Shown one piece after another: positions 46,222 to 59,088 of a stretch of 64,000 nt of DNA. How positions within the stretch are numbered: the stretch's first letter is position 1; every line of letters starts with the position of its first letter. Source of the stretch: Rallus limicola (Eukaryota; Chordata; Aves; Gruiformes; Rallidae); contig JAKCOZ010000005.1 in NCBI GenBank assembly GCA_022605955.1, forward strand, positions 54,623,762 to 54,687,761. Reading direction: 5' to 3'. The translations under genes and the position numbers were made by a program. The notes beneath the pieces were generated by a model, which saw only the letters and a list, made by a program, of their open reading frames with translations, did not search any database and had not been told where the DNA came from.

Positions 46222-48401
46222 CTTTAAAATATTATTCCCTGATGCCTTGTATGTGAAGTGTTGTACTGCTGGTGGCCCAAATTTGGTTTAAGCATTGCAG
46301 TCCTACAACTCAACAGGGGATGGTGACTCACCTGTCTTACAGCTGCCGTTCCTGTATATTTGGAGACTGTAGATGTGCATGGTGTGTGTAATATTTTTTT
46401 TCTCAAACTCAGACATTCTTATTTGTTTAAAAAAATAATAGTTAAAAGCTTGACATTTTTTTAGGGCTAAGAGTCTGGTGTAGCTGTGGGGCACCTGGAA
46501 GAGGTAGCTGAGGAATGCTTTTAAATAACTGGACTCTAAATGCAGTATGCCAGATCACAAAATCTCCCCTGCTTGGAGCAGAAGCCTGTTTAGCACTGGA
46601 TCCTTGTGTGGCAAAGCCAGTAGGAGATGCTGTGAGAAACAAAACAGGACATGAATTAGTGACCCTTTTCTGTCACCTCCTCCCAGCATCAGGGAGTCAG
46701 TCACTCTCTGAAACAAAAATTCAAACTTTTTTGCTTTTGGCCTCTGACAACATCAGGCAATGAGTATCCCAGTCTCATTTTGCGCTGTGTGGAGAAAGCT
46801 GTCTGAAGTCAGCTGCCTGCTGCCTGTCTTCTCCAGAACCATCTAGCTCTTGCATGAGCTGGAGCCTCAAGGCTTGGGTTTTGCATGTTGGTGACAAACC
46901 TTTTGTGACTTTCCCCTTGGCTGGAGCCGGTGGGCACTGAGCATTCATGGTGTCATGGGGAAGAAGCTAATGAAAAGGAAATCTTGCTCTCTCTTACACA
47001 ACTAGAGAGGTACTGATCTGCTGGAGGAGGTCATTGCCAGTTGGTTATTCAGCTGTAACAGAGGTTCTAGAGTTAGACTCCTCGCTCAGGCAAAACTATT
47101 GAAGTCAGGGCTGCAGAAATCAGCCCTCTGTCTTTCCACTCTCCTCCTCATTCTTGCATTTTCAAATCGGTTTGCAAATGAACTGCTCTTACTGAAGTGT
47201 GTTAATTTTCCCTTGGCTTGTATTGATTTGCAGATACTCATCCATCAGCACTATGCCTGTAACTTCTTCTCTTTCTTTCTTGCCACCTTCAGTGCTAATC
47301 TCTGCAGATCCTAACTCGCAAACAGGAGACTCAAACTGGGAGGAGAGCAGCTCGCTTGGGATATATTCAGGTTTTCTCTGCTGCTTTGTGGAGTGTGTTT
47401 ATTTTTGTAGAGAGGCAAACAGCTGACTAATAACCTTAAGCGTTATATACTGTTTGAAAGTGATAGCAGCACTGTTAATTTAGTGATCACAGGGATGACA
47501 GGGCCGTTACGCCAAATTGGAGGAGATTGCATCTTTGTTATTTTCTTTTATCTGGAAAAGCAAGAAAGCCTACTCTATTAGTTTTTCTAGAACAGCAATA
47601 TGTTCTTATCTTAAACATGCCATGTAACATTAATAATTAATCACAAGGATTAAAAATAGAAATAAATATAGGGTAGTAATCTTGTGTCTACGTGAATCCT
47701 CTCTCCATTAAAAAAAATACAGCGTTACACCAGTGTATACCTTGTGAGAGTGAGATCAAAATTAGATCACTGAATATTTAGGTGCTCTGTTTGACAATCC
47801 CTCTATCCCAATGCTTTTCAGAAGACTGCTGGAGTCTATTTATAGCACAGATTTTGAGCATCTGACACATAAGCTCTTGTGGACAGCCAGGGTAGCTTTA
47901 AAATGTGGAATACACATAGTTTGCTCAAGTTGAAAATGCTTTTTTAATACTTCCTTGTTAAGCTGTCACCTTCCCCTCCAAGAAGTGAGATGTGGCCATT
48001 TGTGAACTTGGGTTCAGACTGAAGTAAGTGCTTGTGAATAACTCCTCTGCAGCATGGGAATTTATTTCAGGCTGATGTAACCAGGGCCAGAGCGCTGCCC
48101 AGTGCGTGGATGCAGAGACACTGCGGAAACAGAGAGAAGTTTCAGAGGGCTCTCTGGGAACTTGGACTTTAAACTGCCTTTGAACAGAAGTACAGTCTGC
48201 TACCTGTACAGTCAGACTTTTTGTTGATGTTTTGCTTAAGAAGAGTGTCATAAAATCAGATTGGTGTAATTGTTTGCTGGAGGGGAGTGGGGTGCGTTGA
48301 ATGACTCGACTGCAACATGGGTGCTAGAATAGCTCTTGCAGTTCTTGGGGACTTACTGATGAACCTAGTGAGGGGAAATGGAGAGTATTTTGTGCTCTTA
48401 C
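44561..48401 (+). other. Intron 1 segment with TAA microsatellite
   Basis: It contains the (TAA)n run at 46173-46221. The region 45530-46170 has a moderately long open frame without recognisable homology and no ATG start. No exon is supported. The AT-rich stretch 47440-47720 is unremarkable. Confidence 0.45.
46173..46221. repeat. (TAA)n microsatellite, about 16 units
   Basis: It is an uninterrupted run of 49 bases and the longest pure microsatellite in the window. It is likely to be length-polymorphic. Confidence 0.97.
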
Positions 48402-48906
48402 TTCACCTGCAGTGCTGGGTCCAGCTCTGGGGTCCCCAGGACAAGAAGGATATGAAACTGTTGGAGTGAGTCTGGAGGAGGATGATCTGAGGGCTGGAGC
48501 ACTTCTGCTCTGGAGGCAGCCTGGGAGACAGGCTTGGTCAGCCTGGAGAAGGCTCTGGGGAGACCTTAGAGCCTCTTCCAGTTCCTTCCCCTCTAGAAAA
48601 GCTGGAGAGGGGTTGGTGACAAGGGGAAGGAGGGACAGGACAAAGCAATTGGCCTTAAGATGGAGATGGGGAGATTGAGATTAGGTATCCAGAAGAAATC
48701 CTTCCCTGTGAGGGTGGGGAGGCACTGGCACAGGGTGCCCAAAGAAGCTGGGGCTGCTCCTGAATCCCTGGCAAGGTTTAAGGCCAGGTTGGATGGGGCT
48801 CTGGGCACTCTGGGCTGGTGGGAGGGTGTCCCTGCCCATGACAGGGGGTGGAACTGGGTGGGCTTTAAGGTCCCTTCCCACCCAAACCAGTCTGAATTTA
48901 TGATTC
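48402..48906 (+). repeat. CR1 LINE fragment
   Basis: It is a sense copy from TTCACCTGCAGTGCTGGGTC through CTGGCACAGGGTGCCCAAAG to CCCAAACCAGTCTGAATTTA. It is the same subfamily as 56168 and the antisense 59089. Small indels break the frame. Confidence 0.93.
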
Positions 48907-49449
48907 TCTTCCAGTTCTGTGGATGGCTATTAATGACTTTATTCCTCTTGTTAATCTGCCATATAGTAAAGAAAACATGATAGTTAAATAAATGAAAGCT
49001 GTGCATTTTCTCATTAGGGGGACTTCCTGACTAATCCATCCAGATCTAGTTCTGCCAGGTCTAGTGCATGTGAATTTGCAGCTGTGTAGGGTTGGGAGGT
49101 ATGTGGGAGAAGAGGTTTTCAGAATCCATGGACTGAACAAGTGGTGGAGCCCCCTAGATATTGCTGATCTCCTGAGATCTTTTTGAATTTAGTGATGACA
49201 GCTGTAACTTGGAACCAGTTCTCAAGGAATTCCCTTCTCTCTAGTGCTTCATCTCCAAAGGTCTCCTTTATGTGTGTGCTTTGTGGTCTGCTGAGATAAA
49301 CATAAAGTTAGAAATTTAAAATGTCTTTGGTGTAAACCCTGCTCATCCTTTACCCCTTCTGGTACTTAACCAGCCCCAGGTATTCTCATCAGAGAAAAGC
49401 AGTCCGACTAGGACTGGAAACACAAGCTGAGAAGGACCTCTCTTCATTG
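48907..49449 (+). other. Intron 1 segment, nothing recognised
   Basis: No feature is supported. Confidence 0.5.
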
Positions 49450-49868
49450 AATCATAGAATGGTCAGGGTTGGAAGGGACCTCAAAGATCATCAGGTTCAA
49501 ACCCCCTGCCATGGGCAGGGACACCTCTTACCAGGCCAGGCTGCTCAAGGCCGCATCCAACCCGGCCTTGAGCACCTCCAGGGAGGAGGTAGTCACCACC
49601 TCCCTAGGCAACTTGTGCCAATGTCTCACTACCCAGGTAGTGATTAATTTCTTCCTAATATCCAATCTAAATCTACCCCCTTCCAATTTAAAACCATTCC
49701 CCCTCATCCTATCACTCTATGCCCTTCTAAAAAGGCCCTTCCCAGCTTCCAGTACTCCTTCAGGTACTAGGAGGAGCCCCAGTACCTGAGGTTTCCCCAG
49801 AGCCTTCTCCAGACTGAACAAGCCCAACTCTCTCAGCCTGTCTTTATAGGAGAGCTTCTCCAGTTGCT
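49450..49868 (-). repeat. CR1 LINE fragment, antisense
   Basis: AATCATAGAATGGTCAGGGT, then ATCATCAGGTTCAAACCCCC, CCATGGGCAGGGACACCTCT and CTAATATCCAATCTAAATCT define the subfamily shared with 54700 (sense) and 59379 (antisense). It ends near GAGAGCTTCTCCAG. Confidence 0.95.
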
Positions 49869-52289
49869 GGGTATCACCCAGCAGTATCACAGGCAACCAT
49901 GTCTATATAAAACTTTCTTTGGAGGTAATCTGCTTACTGTCAATCTCAGGCTTTGGTTTTCTACTACCACCAGTGGCATCCTTAGGTTTCAGTGACATTT
50001 GGATCAGAGGGCTCAGAGGCCCTTGCCTGAGATCAGCTGGTTCTGTGTATGTGTTCTTAAAGCTGTGTCAGTGATACATGTGGCTGGAAGGGACAGTTAA
50101 GGTTGACTAATCTGACCTTTGTTTTGTATAACATTCTATAGAAATATACATTATTAGAGGGCCTATCATTTAATATATGAACCAAGACATATATGTCATA
50201 TAGGTTTAATCCATCTATATTAAAACTATAGTAGACCAGTCAGTTAATTTTTCTGTAAGCTATGACAAATCCTTTGAGACTCAGGTCAGTGTCTGGCTGT
50301 AGCAGGACTTGGAGTCTCTGGATCACAGCAAGGGAGCATGGAGGTTGATGCCTCAAGCTTGCTGTGAACTCAGACACTGTGCCTAGCTCCCAGGCTCCCA
50401 TGTTTGAACGCAAATTGGTCAGTCCTTGCTTAGGGGAAAGTCACTTCAAGCTCAAAGTGAGTATTTATAGATGCCAATCAATGGAAAAGGAGGTACAATT
50501 GTTTTTAGTCACGTGAGGAAGCACAAACTGTTTTGTAGTGTACAGACTTGCTCTGATGCCTTATCCTTGCTGTGTATCCTAGCTCCAGCTGATGTCAGTG
50601 GAGCTTTCCCCTAAGTCACCTGCTTTTAGCAATTAGATTTGCCCATAATCATGTATTTTAGTTGACAGACTGTATCTCTGAAATAGTGATTGTTCATATT
50701 CCAAACATTAAAAGGATTTTTCATGTTCCAAACATTTTTCATATTGCAGACATTTCATATTCCAACCATTCCCAGCCCTGGTAAGAAATTCCAGTTACCT
50801 TTACCAGTGTAATTCAAGAGTAACAGTGGCAGTCAAGGGAGATCTTTCCATCTCTTTTAACTCAATGGAAATCCACAGATTTTACTGGTATTGTTAGAAA
50901 TCTATCTTGGTGCTGTTAAGAAGATCTGGCCCATGTGTTTTGGTTTGGTTTTTTTTTTCCCTAAACACCTTATTTGTTTTAATTAATACATCATTATCTG
51001 GAGTATGAACATGTTAAAATGGAAAGAAACTCTTAGAAAATCATGCAGGGTGGTAGATTTTAATTTGCCATTTCATTGACCTTGACCAATGCAAGTTCTG
51101 TTGTCCTGAATTAACTTTCCTTGCCCTTAATCCTCCCTAGTGTTTGTAGGAGGACTTTTTGTGTATGTGTGGTGGTGGATGCTCACTCAGCAGGTGTGGA
51201 CCTCCCAGCTAAAGTCAGAATGGTGATGGACAGCTGGCCATGGGAATGGAAAATCTCTATCCATTGGGGTTTTATTCTAATGTCTGATCACAATGGGAAA
51301 AAAAAGAAAGAAACACCAAAACTGAGGAGGATTTCTGCAGCTCTTCTCTGGGTGTTCTGTCTTTGATCAGTGTAAATCCAGCCTTGTAAGAGAATTTCAT
51401 CACATATTTTTTGCCTGTTTTGCATACTGTGTTACACATCCATGGAGGACAAGCATAATCCCAAGTATCCAGCTGTTTGTTTGTAGTAGAAATGATTGTG
51501 CAACACTGAATTAATGAATTCTTTGTGCAGATGAGACAGCTTTGTAGCAACACTTGGCAAGAAAGGGCAGAGTGATGAGAGAAAAATTAACTGGTTATGA
51601 TAAAATTAAAAAGACAAGAATTGCTTTATAGTTTTGCAACACAGTAACCTTTTTTCCAGCACTGCTGATAGGAATTGTTTAGGAGTCATATGAAGACTGC
51701 ATTTACTTCATAGCCTCTGATTAGAAGTTTTGGCTTTTTATATGTTTCAACTCAGTATGTTTGCCAAGCACTCTTATTACTTCAATCAATTTAAATTTGC
51801 AAGACTGATGATCCTGACAGAAACCATTGGCACATCATGTGATCCAGGAGGCTAAAAATACCATTCTCTATGGGGTTTACTTATTTCATGCTTCAAAGCC
51901 TAAGAAATGTTCGTTTTAAGAGAGTAAAAAAGAAGTTTGTGCTTTGTCTGATACCAGTAACTTACCAAAGGAAAAATACTTGGATCTTTTCATGGAGTCT
52001 TGGGGATGTTTTGGTGTTGCAGCAAGGAATTGTTGCTTGTTTTATAGATGTGCCTGAAGACTCCACTTGGAATGAGGGCCTCATCCTGCTGTGCACACGG
52101 ACAGAGTGAGAGACTGTCAGCATACAAAAGAGCATCCTCTCTGTTGAGGCACCTGAGGAAGAAATGTGGAAGGATGGGGCACAGTAACAAGCCTGTCATC
52201 AGCAGGGATAGCAGTAGGACCAGCTCTGAGATCTTATTTGCCTATTCCATGCTGCCAAGCTTTGACTCTTTAAGAGCCTGTGTTTGATT
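49869..52289 (+). other. Intron 1 segment with short AT-rich repeat
   Basis: It holds an imperfect four-copy repeat at 50694-50770. AT-rich stretches lie around 50130-50270. No exon is supported. Confidence 0.5.
50694..50770. repeat. Imperfect repeat of TCATATTCCAAACATT, four copies
   Basis: Copies start at about 50694, 50720, 50738 and 50754: TCATATTCCAAACATT, TCATGTTCCAAACATT, TCATATTGCAGACATT, TCATATTCCAACCATT. Spacing shrinks from 26 to 16 bases. This is a local slippage-type expansion. Confidence 0.8.
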
Positions 52290-52702
52290 AAGGGAGTGGA
52301 ACACCTAACTTATGAGGATAGGCTGAGGGAGCTGGGTCTCTTTAGCCTGGAGAAGAGGAGACTGAGGGGTGACCTTATTAATGTTTATAGATATGTAAAG
52401 GGTGAGAGGAGGATGGAGCCAGGCTCTTCTCAGTGATGGCAGTGACAGGACAAGGGGCAGTGGATGCAAGCTGGAGCAGAGGAAGCTCCATGGGAATGTC
52501 AGGAGGAACTTTGTCACTGTGAAGGTGATGGAGCCCTGGGACAGGCTGCCCAGAGAGGTTGTGGAGTCTCCTTCTCTAGAGACATTCAAACCATCCTGGA
52601 TGTGTTCCTGAGTGATTTAGTCTGGGTGATCCTGCTCTGGCAGGGGAGCTGGACTAGATGATCCTTTGACGTCCCTTCCAACCCCTAATGTTCTGTGAAT
52701 TT
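52290..52702 (+). repeat. CR1 LINE fragment
   Basis: It is a sense copy from GGGAGTGGAACACCTAAC through AGGCTCTTCTCAGTGATGGC to CCCTAATGTTCTGTGAATTT. It is the same subfamily as 36764 and 38559 but has the normal 5' continuation, so it is a useful reference for their odd junction. Confidence 0.95.
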
Positions 52703-53020
52703 CGGGATTAACTAAATGGTGCTCCCCTGCCTGAGATGTGATAGCTGAAAAGCAGCAACAAGAATTGCATTGAGTCTGCCCTGAACAGTGACTTCTCATT
52801 TGAGAGCATGTATTTTAGTGTCTCTGTGGCCATTCAGACTTTTGCTTTGGCAGATTTAGAGGTCAGTTGGCTCCACCATTCACTCTGTGTGTGCAAGTGA
52901 ACAGTGGTGGGATGCTGGAATTTTGACTGTTGTCTTTTGCAACAGTGGCTCTGTGCTTGCCCTCATGATCATAATACAAAGTGCCTAGAGAACTTTAAAA
53001 TCTGCAAAGAAACCTGAAGA
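52703..53020 (+). other. Intron 1 segment, nothing recognised
   Basis: No feature is supported. Confidence 0.5.
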
Positions 53021-53521
53021 ATCACAGAATCTTTAGGGGTTGGAAGGGACCTCCAGAGATCATCGGGTCCAACCCCCCTGCCAAAGCAGCTCCCCAGCTC
53101 ATATTGCATAGATAGGCATCCAGACGAGACTTGAATATCTCCAGAGAAGGAGACTCCACCACCTCCCTGGGCAGCCTATTCCACTGCTCCCTCACCCTCA
53201 CTGTGAAAAAGTTCATCCGCATGTTGGTGCGAAACTTCCTATGCCCCAGCTTACAGCCATTGCCCCTTGTCCTGTCCCCACTGACCACTGAAAATGGGCT
53301 GGCCAATTCCCCCTGCATCCCAAGTCTAAAATATTTATAGACACTTATTAGGTCCCCCCTAAGTCTTCTTTTCTCCAGGCTGAACAGACCCAGCTCACTC
53401 AGCCTTTCCTCATAGGGGAGATGTTCCAGGCCCCTAATCATCTTCGTTGCCCTTCTCTGGACTCTCTCCAGAAGGTCCCTGTCTTTTTTATACCAGGGAG
53501 CCCAGAACTGGACACAGTACT
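53021..53521 (-). repeat. CR1 LINE fragment, antisense, with long open frame
   Basis: It starts ATCACAGAATCTTTAGGGGT and runs to AGAACTGGACACAGTACT. The minus-strand frame is open for over 150 codons and contains [40 protein letters not shown] and [20 protein letters not shown], so few mutations have accumulated and the copy is comparatively young. Confidence 0.95.
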
Positions 53522-53689
53522 TGAAGAAGCTTGGTCCTCCATGCTCTTTTTTTTTTCCAGTCAGACCAGCATTGCTGCAGCTACAAGCTACAATCACATC
53601 ATCTGAGAGCCTCTAAAATGAACCCTTGTGTCTTGCTGTTCCAGCTGAAGATAAATCTAATACTGAACCCTAGCAGCCTATTTGAAAGG
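53522..53689 (+). other. Short intron gap
   Basis: A T10 run at about 53551-53560 lies beside the truncated 5' end of the antisense CR1. Nothing else was found. Confidence 0.4.
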
Positions 53690-53960
53690 GTATTGCAAAG
53701 CTGATAGAGGCAAACTCTTCACCATAACACAAACAATATGATAAGGGTCAGTGTTGCTGGAGATGCAGCCTAGGAGGTTCATTTTGGGACTTTTCACTGC
53801 AAGTTGTGCTGCAGTGGAACAGGCTGTCCCAGGCAACAGCCAAAACTCCTTCCCTGGTTTTCAAGATCCAGCTCAATAAAAGCCATGGCTGACCTGATCT
53901 AATATTGGCCTTGATGATGCTTTGAGCAAGAGGTGGGTGTGGAGGGACCTTTGAATATTT
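53690..53960 (+). repeat. Old CR1 LINE fragment
   Basis: GCAAACTCTTCACCATAACA, then GATGCAGCCTAGGAGGTTCA, CAGTGGAACAGGCTGTCCC and AAAGCCATGGCTGACCTGAT follow the order of an older CR1 family. The 3' tail has decayed. Confidence 0.72.
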
Positions 53961-54699
53961 TCAACATTTCTGTGTCTGTGTTGCAGAACAGCTGCCTTTT
54001 GTAAATAACTGATTAATGAGCGGTGTTAATTAGTGTCCAGCAACCATGGGTTTCCATAATATCACTGCTGCTGTTGAGAAATAGTGTGCTGTGATGGTTT
54101 GGATTTATGGTATGTTGTGGTTTTTTAATTCTGCTTTTCTCTCCACAAGGAGTTGGACAGTAAGGCAGCAGAGGTGCTAATCTATCAACAGTAGATTCTG
54201 CAGGATTAGCTTTTACAGCTGACTTTGTGTGGGCACATACTTGTATCCAGAATGGTAGGATGAAGTAGAATGAAGTACTTTATTCTCTGTTCTTCAAGTT
54301 TGGATATCTGAGTTTGAGTTCCTTCTTCATGTTGGAGTATTTTGTTTACTTGTGTTACTCCTCATTCCACAAGTATGTGTCCTGTCCCAAAATGAGAAGT
54401 TTGAGATACAATGAGATCTGATTTTTCAGCTGCTTGGATTGAATCTAAGTTGTGTTATGTATGAGAGCCTGCATGATGGAAGAACTGCTTTTTAACAGTG
54501 ATAAATGCCCCAGCATGTAACTTGGAGCTCTGTTCTGGTGGGGTGTTGTAATGTCTCTACCCCTTAGTGGGAGCAAGTGGCCTGCTTGCTGTCATGTCTG
54601 CACTCTGCTGCTGTGACCAAAGAAGTATGCAAAACCTGGATACTCTTTGCTCTTCAGAAGCAACCATAAGAAACCATTTCTAGCTTCGAAGGTGAAGAG
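53961..54699 (+). other. Intron 1 segment, nothing recognised
   Basis: No feature is supported. The sequence is AT-rich. Confidence 0.5.
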
Positions 54700-55100
54700 A
54701 ACATAGGAGCATCTCTCCTATGAAGACAGCCTGAGAGAGTTGGGCTTGTTCAGTCTGGATAAGGGAAGGCTCAGGGGGGATCTTACAGTGGCCTTCCAGT
54801 ACCTGAAGGGGCTACAGGAAAGCTTGAGGAGGGACTTTTTAGAAGGGCTTGGAGTGATAGGATGAGGGAGAATGGTTTTAAATTGGAAGGGGGTAGATTT
54901 AGATTGGATATTAGAAAGAAATTCTTCACTACATCGGTGGTGAGACCCTGGCACAGGTTGCCCAGGGAGGTGGTGGCTGGAAGTGTTCAAGGCTGGAGCC
55001 GTGAGCAGCCTGGTCTGGTGAGAGGTGTCCCTGCCCATGGTAGGGGCTTGGAACTTAATGATTTTTAAGGTCCCTTCTAGCCCAAACCATTCTATGATTC
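54700..55100 (+). repeat. CR1 LINE fragment
   Basis: It is a sense copy from AACATAGGAGCATCTCTCC through TTAGATTGGATATTAGAAAG and CCTGCCCATGGTAGGGGC to CATTCTATGATTCCGATG. It is the same subfamily as 49450 and 59379. Confidence 0.94.
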
Positions 55101-56167
55101 CGATGGGCATCTCCATTTTGTCATTCTGGGCTGCTTTGTGACACTGAGGAGAACTGAAGGCTTCTGTGATAAAGATGAGAAAGTTGGAGGTAAAGTCTGA
55201 TGCATGTAGCTAGAGGGTTACTTAGAGTGTTACCTTGTATAGTGAAGCATTTGACTTGGGGTGATTGTCCTAGCAGGGACTCAATATAATTTGCAAGTGG
55301 TAAGAGCCTTCTAATGGGATGAACAAACACTCAAAGGAAGAATTAAACAGAAAATTGCACTTTGGACATGAACAAGTGCTCTCGGTCCTCTCTCCTCTTT
55401 TAGAGGATTTTACTGTGCAAACAGCATCTCAGTCTTGCTGGAAAATCTGGAGATGGTTTGTTCTTTGTATGCAAATGTATGCTTTTCCTACAAACAGCAT
55501 GACAATGAAAAAAGAGAATGGAATTTTTTTAGATGGCCTGAGGAGAATCTTCCTTGCGAAGTCTAATAAGGATCAAATTAGAGCAAATAAGATTTGATTA
55601 GCTCCAGAAAAGCCAGCTTCATGGGACTAATCCTTGGCTTCTCCCCACCCCCCAGCCTTTGAACTACTTAGTCATCAGCCATTGGTAAGATTGCTTTCAT
55701 CTGCTGGAGGCAGAAACAAATGAACTGATGTACTGAGCAAAATACTGTCGTCCTTCCTTCCGTACTCATCTCTCTGCTGTGAAGCAAAAGAAGTTTAAAA
55801 CCTTGTAATATTCGTTTAGGTATGGCCCTTGGTGATGGAGAATCCCACTAAAATGGGTGAAAACTGTGCTAATTAAATCATGTGTCCATCCTCCAGTGAT
55901 GCTTATTCACTCTTCATCTAACCACGTGTTAAGTCTGTGCTTTTGAGATAAATAGAAGCCTGAGCTTGCTCAAGAGACCTTGTCTGCTGCCCCATTGGTA
56001 AAGTGTAAGATGGGGTGGAGACTGTTGTGTGATCTCCTGTGGTAGAACAGAAATGTTTCTTGGCTGGGTGCATCACTCAAGGATGGTGTTACTTAAGTGG
56101 AGCACCAGTTGTTCCAGGAAGTCTAGGAAGACTTCTGGAAAGGGTTTTAGGTCAGCTGAATAAAGAA
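55101..56167 (+). other. Intron 1 segment, nothing recognised
   Basis: The sequence is AT-rich with short frames. No exon or repeat is supported. Confidence 0.5.
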
Positions 56168-56840
56168 CTGTAAGTGCTTGGAAGCTGGACTGAGAGCAGC
56201 CCTGTGGAGAAAGACTTGGGGGTGTTGGTTGATGTGAACATCAACACGACCCAGCAATGTGTGCTTGCAGCCCAGAAAGCCACCTATATCCTAGGCTGCA
56301 TCAGAAGTGTGACCAGCTCTGATGAGACCCTCACTTGCAGCACTGCATCCACATCTGGGGTCCCTGGGACAGGAGGGACATGGAGCTGTTAGAGTGAATC
56401 CAGAGGAGGCCATGAATATGCTCAGAGGGCTTGAGCACCTCTCCTATGGAGATGGGCTGAGAGAGTTGGGCTTGGTCAGCCTGGAGGAGCTGGGGTCTCC
56501 AGGGAGACCTTAGAGGCACTTCCAGTCCCTCAAGGGGGCTCCAGGAAAGCTGGTGAGGGACTCATGGCAAGGGCAGGGAGGGTCAGGGCAAGGTGATAGG
56601 CCTTCAGCAGGAGATGGGTAGATTCAGATTAGATATCAGGAAGAAATCCTTCCCTGTGAGGGTGGGGAGGCCCTGGCACAGGGTGCCCAGAGAAGCTGGG
56701 GTTACCCCTGGATCCCTGGCAGGGTTCAAGGCTGGGTTGGATGGTGCTTTGGGCACCCTGGGCTAGTGGAGGGTCTTCCTGCCCATGGCAAGGGTGTGGG
56801 ACTAGATTCTCCCTTCCCACCCAAACCAGTCCGTGTTTCC
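56168..56840 (+). repeat. CR1 LINE fragment, about 670 bases
   Basis: This sense copy reaches the upstream segment GACTTGGGGGTGTTGGTTGA and GAACATCAACACGACCCAGC. It then runs through CTGGGGTCCCTGGGACAGGA and the GAGGGTGGGGAGGCCCTGGC block to CCCAAACCAGTCCGTGTT. Indels have broken the frame. It is the same subfamily as 48402 and 59089. Confidence 0.95.
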
Positions 56841-58046
56841 ACAGCAATAGGTTGTGTTTTAGGATTAGAGGGGGCTGTGTGGTTTTGTGTGGGTTACTGT
56901 TTGTTTGTGTACTTTTGACAGTGATCTGTCTCCTGAAATTCTGGTGAAAGATCCAAGTTACACAGAGGAAAGTGCATGGGCTTTTTAAAACTATTTTTGC
57001 TTAGCTCTTTTGCAGAGTTTTGGTTTAGCTTGTCAGTAAAAGAAGCTTTTCCTATCTTTCTGCAAAAGGGTATTATTTTGTCTGTAATTAGTTTTTGATG
57101 GTGAAAGGGAGGGTATTGAGTGAAAGTAAGACATTCCTAATTGTAGCAGCAGTGCCTGCTCCTTCCTTTATAACTGAGATGCAGCAACTGAATAAGAGAA
57201 CCTGATATAAATATTGGGCTCATTTAACATTCTGGCAATTTTAAGCAGACAAAGTTCATATTAAATTTACTTTGTCCCCTAAGAGATCAGCTTGGGGAGA
57301 CATGCCCTTCAGGGATAAGTTCCTCTAATCATAAATAAAACATGCACTTTTCAAGGAAGCCAAAGGAAGGAAACAGAAGTGAAAGATTCAGCAGTAAATT
57401 AAGACTATTGCTTTGGTTTTCTGTGCTGCTTTTCTCCTTAACGTTCTCGCTGTCGATTTTGGGTGATGCAGGCAAAGGTTCTGTTTTGATCTCATCCCAA
57501 ATAACTTCCCTCAATTCTGCCTTTATACTGGTGTCAAATGATTTGGAATGCATTCAGCAGATTTTTTTATTTTTTTCATTCACCTTGCAGTATTTAATCA
57601 TGGTTTTGTAAGGGTACAAAGACTAAAATTTGTATTTGGGATCAGGTTGTCTGTTAGTAACGTCTCTTACATCCTATGACTGCAGCTGCTGGATTTCTGG
57701 CTCTTAATCATCTTTATTATAGGGGAAGAAATATTGTGAGGCAGGAATTGCTGCCTTAAATAACCAACCAACCTTCCTCAGTGAGGTTCTTATGCTTTTG
57801 TTGGCGTGCTAACAAAATATTTGCTTATCAAAGATTAATTCTTTCTTTCTTTGGGAGGATTCTTCAGCTGCTGGATGCAGATAATCTCTCGTGGATAGTA
57901 AAACAGATACACAGTTACTAAGGTCACCACAAACCTTTGTCATTTGCCCAGCTAAGGTGGTAAAGACTGGGCACATTTTCTAGAAAATAAGTGGATTCAG
58001 AGTTGTTCTTGCCTTGCAAGTAAATGAACTGAAATGCAGTGTTTTG
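56841..58046 (+). other. Intron 1 segment, nothing recognised
   Basis: The sequence is AT-rich and unique-looking. Short frames have no recognisable family. Confidence 0.5.
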
Positions 58047-58115
58047 GTTTAGCTTAGGGTGGGAACGGTTGGACTTGATGATCTTAAAGATCTTTTCCAA
58101 CCTTGTGATTCTGTG
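58047..58115 (+). repeat. CR1 3'-end relic, sense
   Basis: It consists of the last 69 bases of an element: GTTTAGCTTAGGGTGGGAAC, then GGTTGGACTTGATGATCTTA and CCAACCTTGTGATTCTGTG. It is the same subfamily as 31525. Confidence 0.9.
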
Positions 58116-59088
58116 TAAGCATTGCTGGGCTTGGCCCTTTGCTGGGAACTTTATGCTCTGAAGAAACTTAGTGGGATCTGCAGTGATGTACGTTGATCCA
58201 AGAAGAGCACATCTCTCAGGGAGTTTGATTTAGTATTGAACATTTGAGGAATGGGAAGGAGAGACTGGCAGTGGTGAGCAGTGGTTACAAAACACTCCCC
58301 TGAGTCCTGGAGTTCATTTCAGATGCTGCTTTCCTCAGATCTCTTGTGCTGTTCTGGCTGACTAGTGATAACCCAGCTGCTTCCTCTGTGGCTGAATGTC
58401 CCCTTCAGCAGGTGATGCTTGTCATAAGGATCTGCACTGATTTCAGGGTGGTAGGACCATTTTTGCTGCTTGCTTTCCCCTTTGCCTTCACTTTAGAGCA
58501 CAGTATCTTTTTGCTTCAGTGTTCACCCTACTGTTGATAATACAAAGCCTCACTGCTCTTTGCTGTGCTGTGTGGCACAACAGCTGGGTGTCACACCTGG
58601 GTGATGGGAACGTGCTTCTGGTAAGTGGTGACTGCACTGTTACTCAGTTCCACAGAGTTTGGCAGAATTTGCTTGTTAATGCCAGCTGAGAATTGTTTCT
58701 GAGGTCTCAATCCTGGGAACTTCCCAGTCTGCACTTCCTTTTCTTCAGGCCTCTTATTTCCAAGGAAAACACACAGCAGCATCAAGCCTTATGCAGAATT
58801 GCATGCCTAAATCCTTGTGAAATGGATTGCTTAATGGAACGAGCACTGATATAATCCCAAGTAATCACCAATGCGCTGGTATTTCAGGGGAGAGGGGGAG
58901 GAAAAAAAGAATCCATGAAATCATTTTTTATTAAAAGAGTAATGAAGTAGATTGCCTGGTGTGTGCAGTGCTGGATTAGTCACGTTGGGTTGGATCAGAA
59001 GCCATTATTCTTAACTGAATGGTTTTGTTCTCATGAACAGCAAAATTATACCCATGTTTTACTCCTTGGAGGTGTAGTGATCACAAAC
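58116..59088 (+). other. Intron 1 segment, nothing recognised
   Basis: No feature is supported. Confidence 0.5.
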
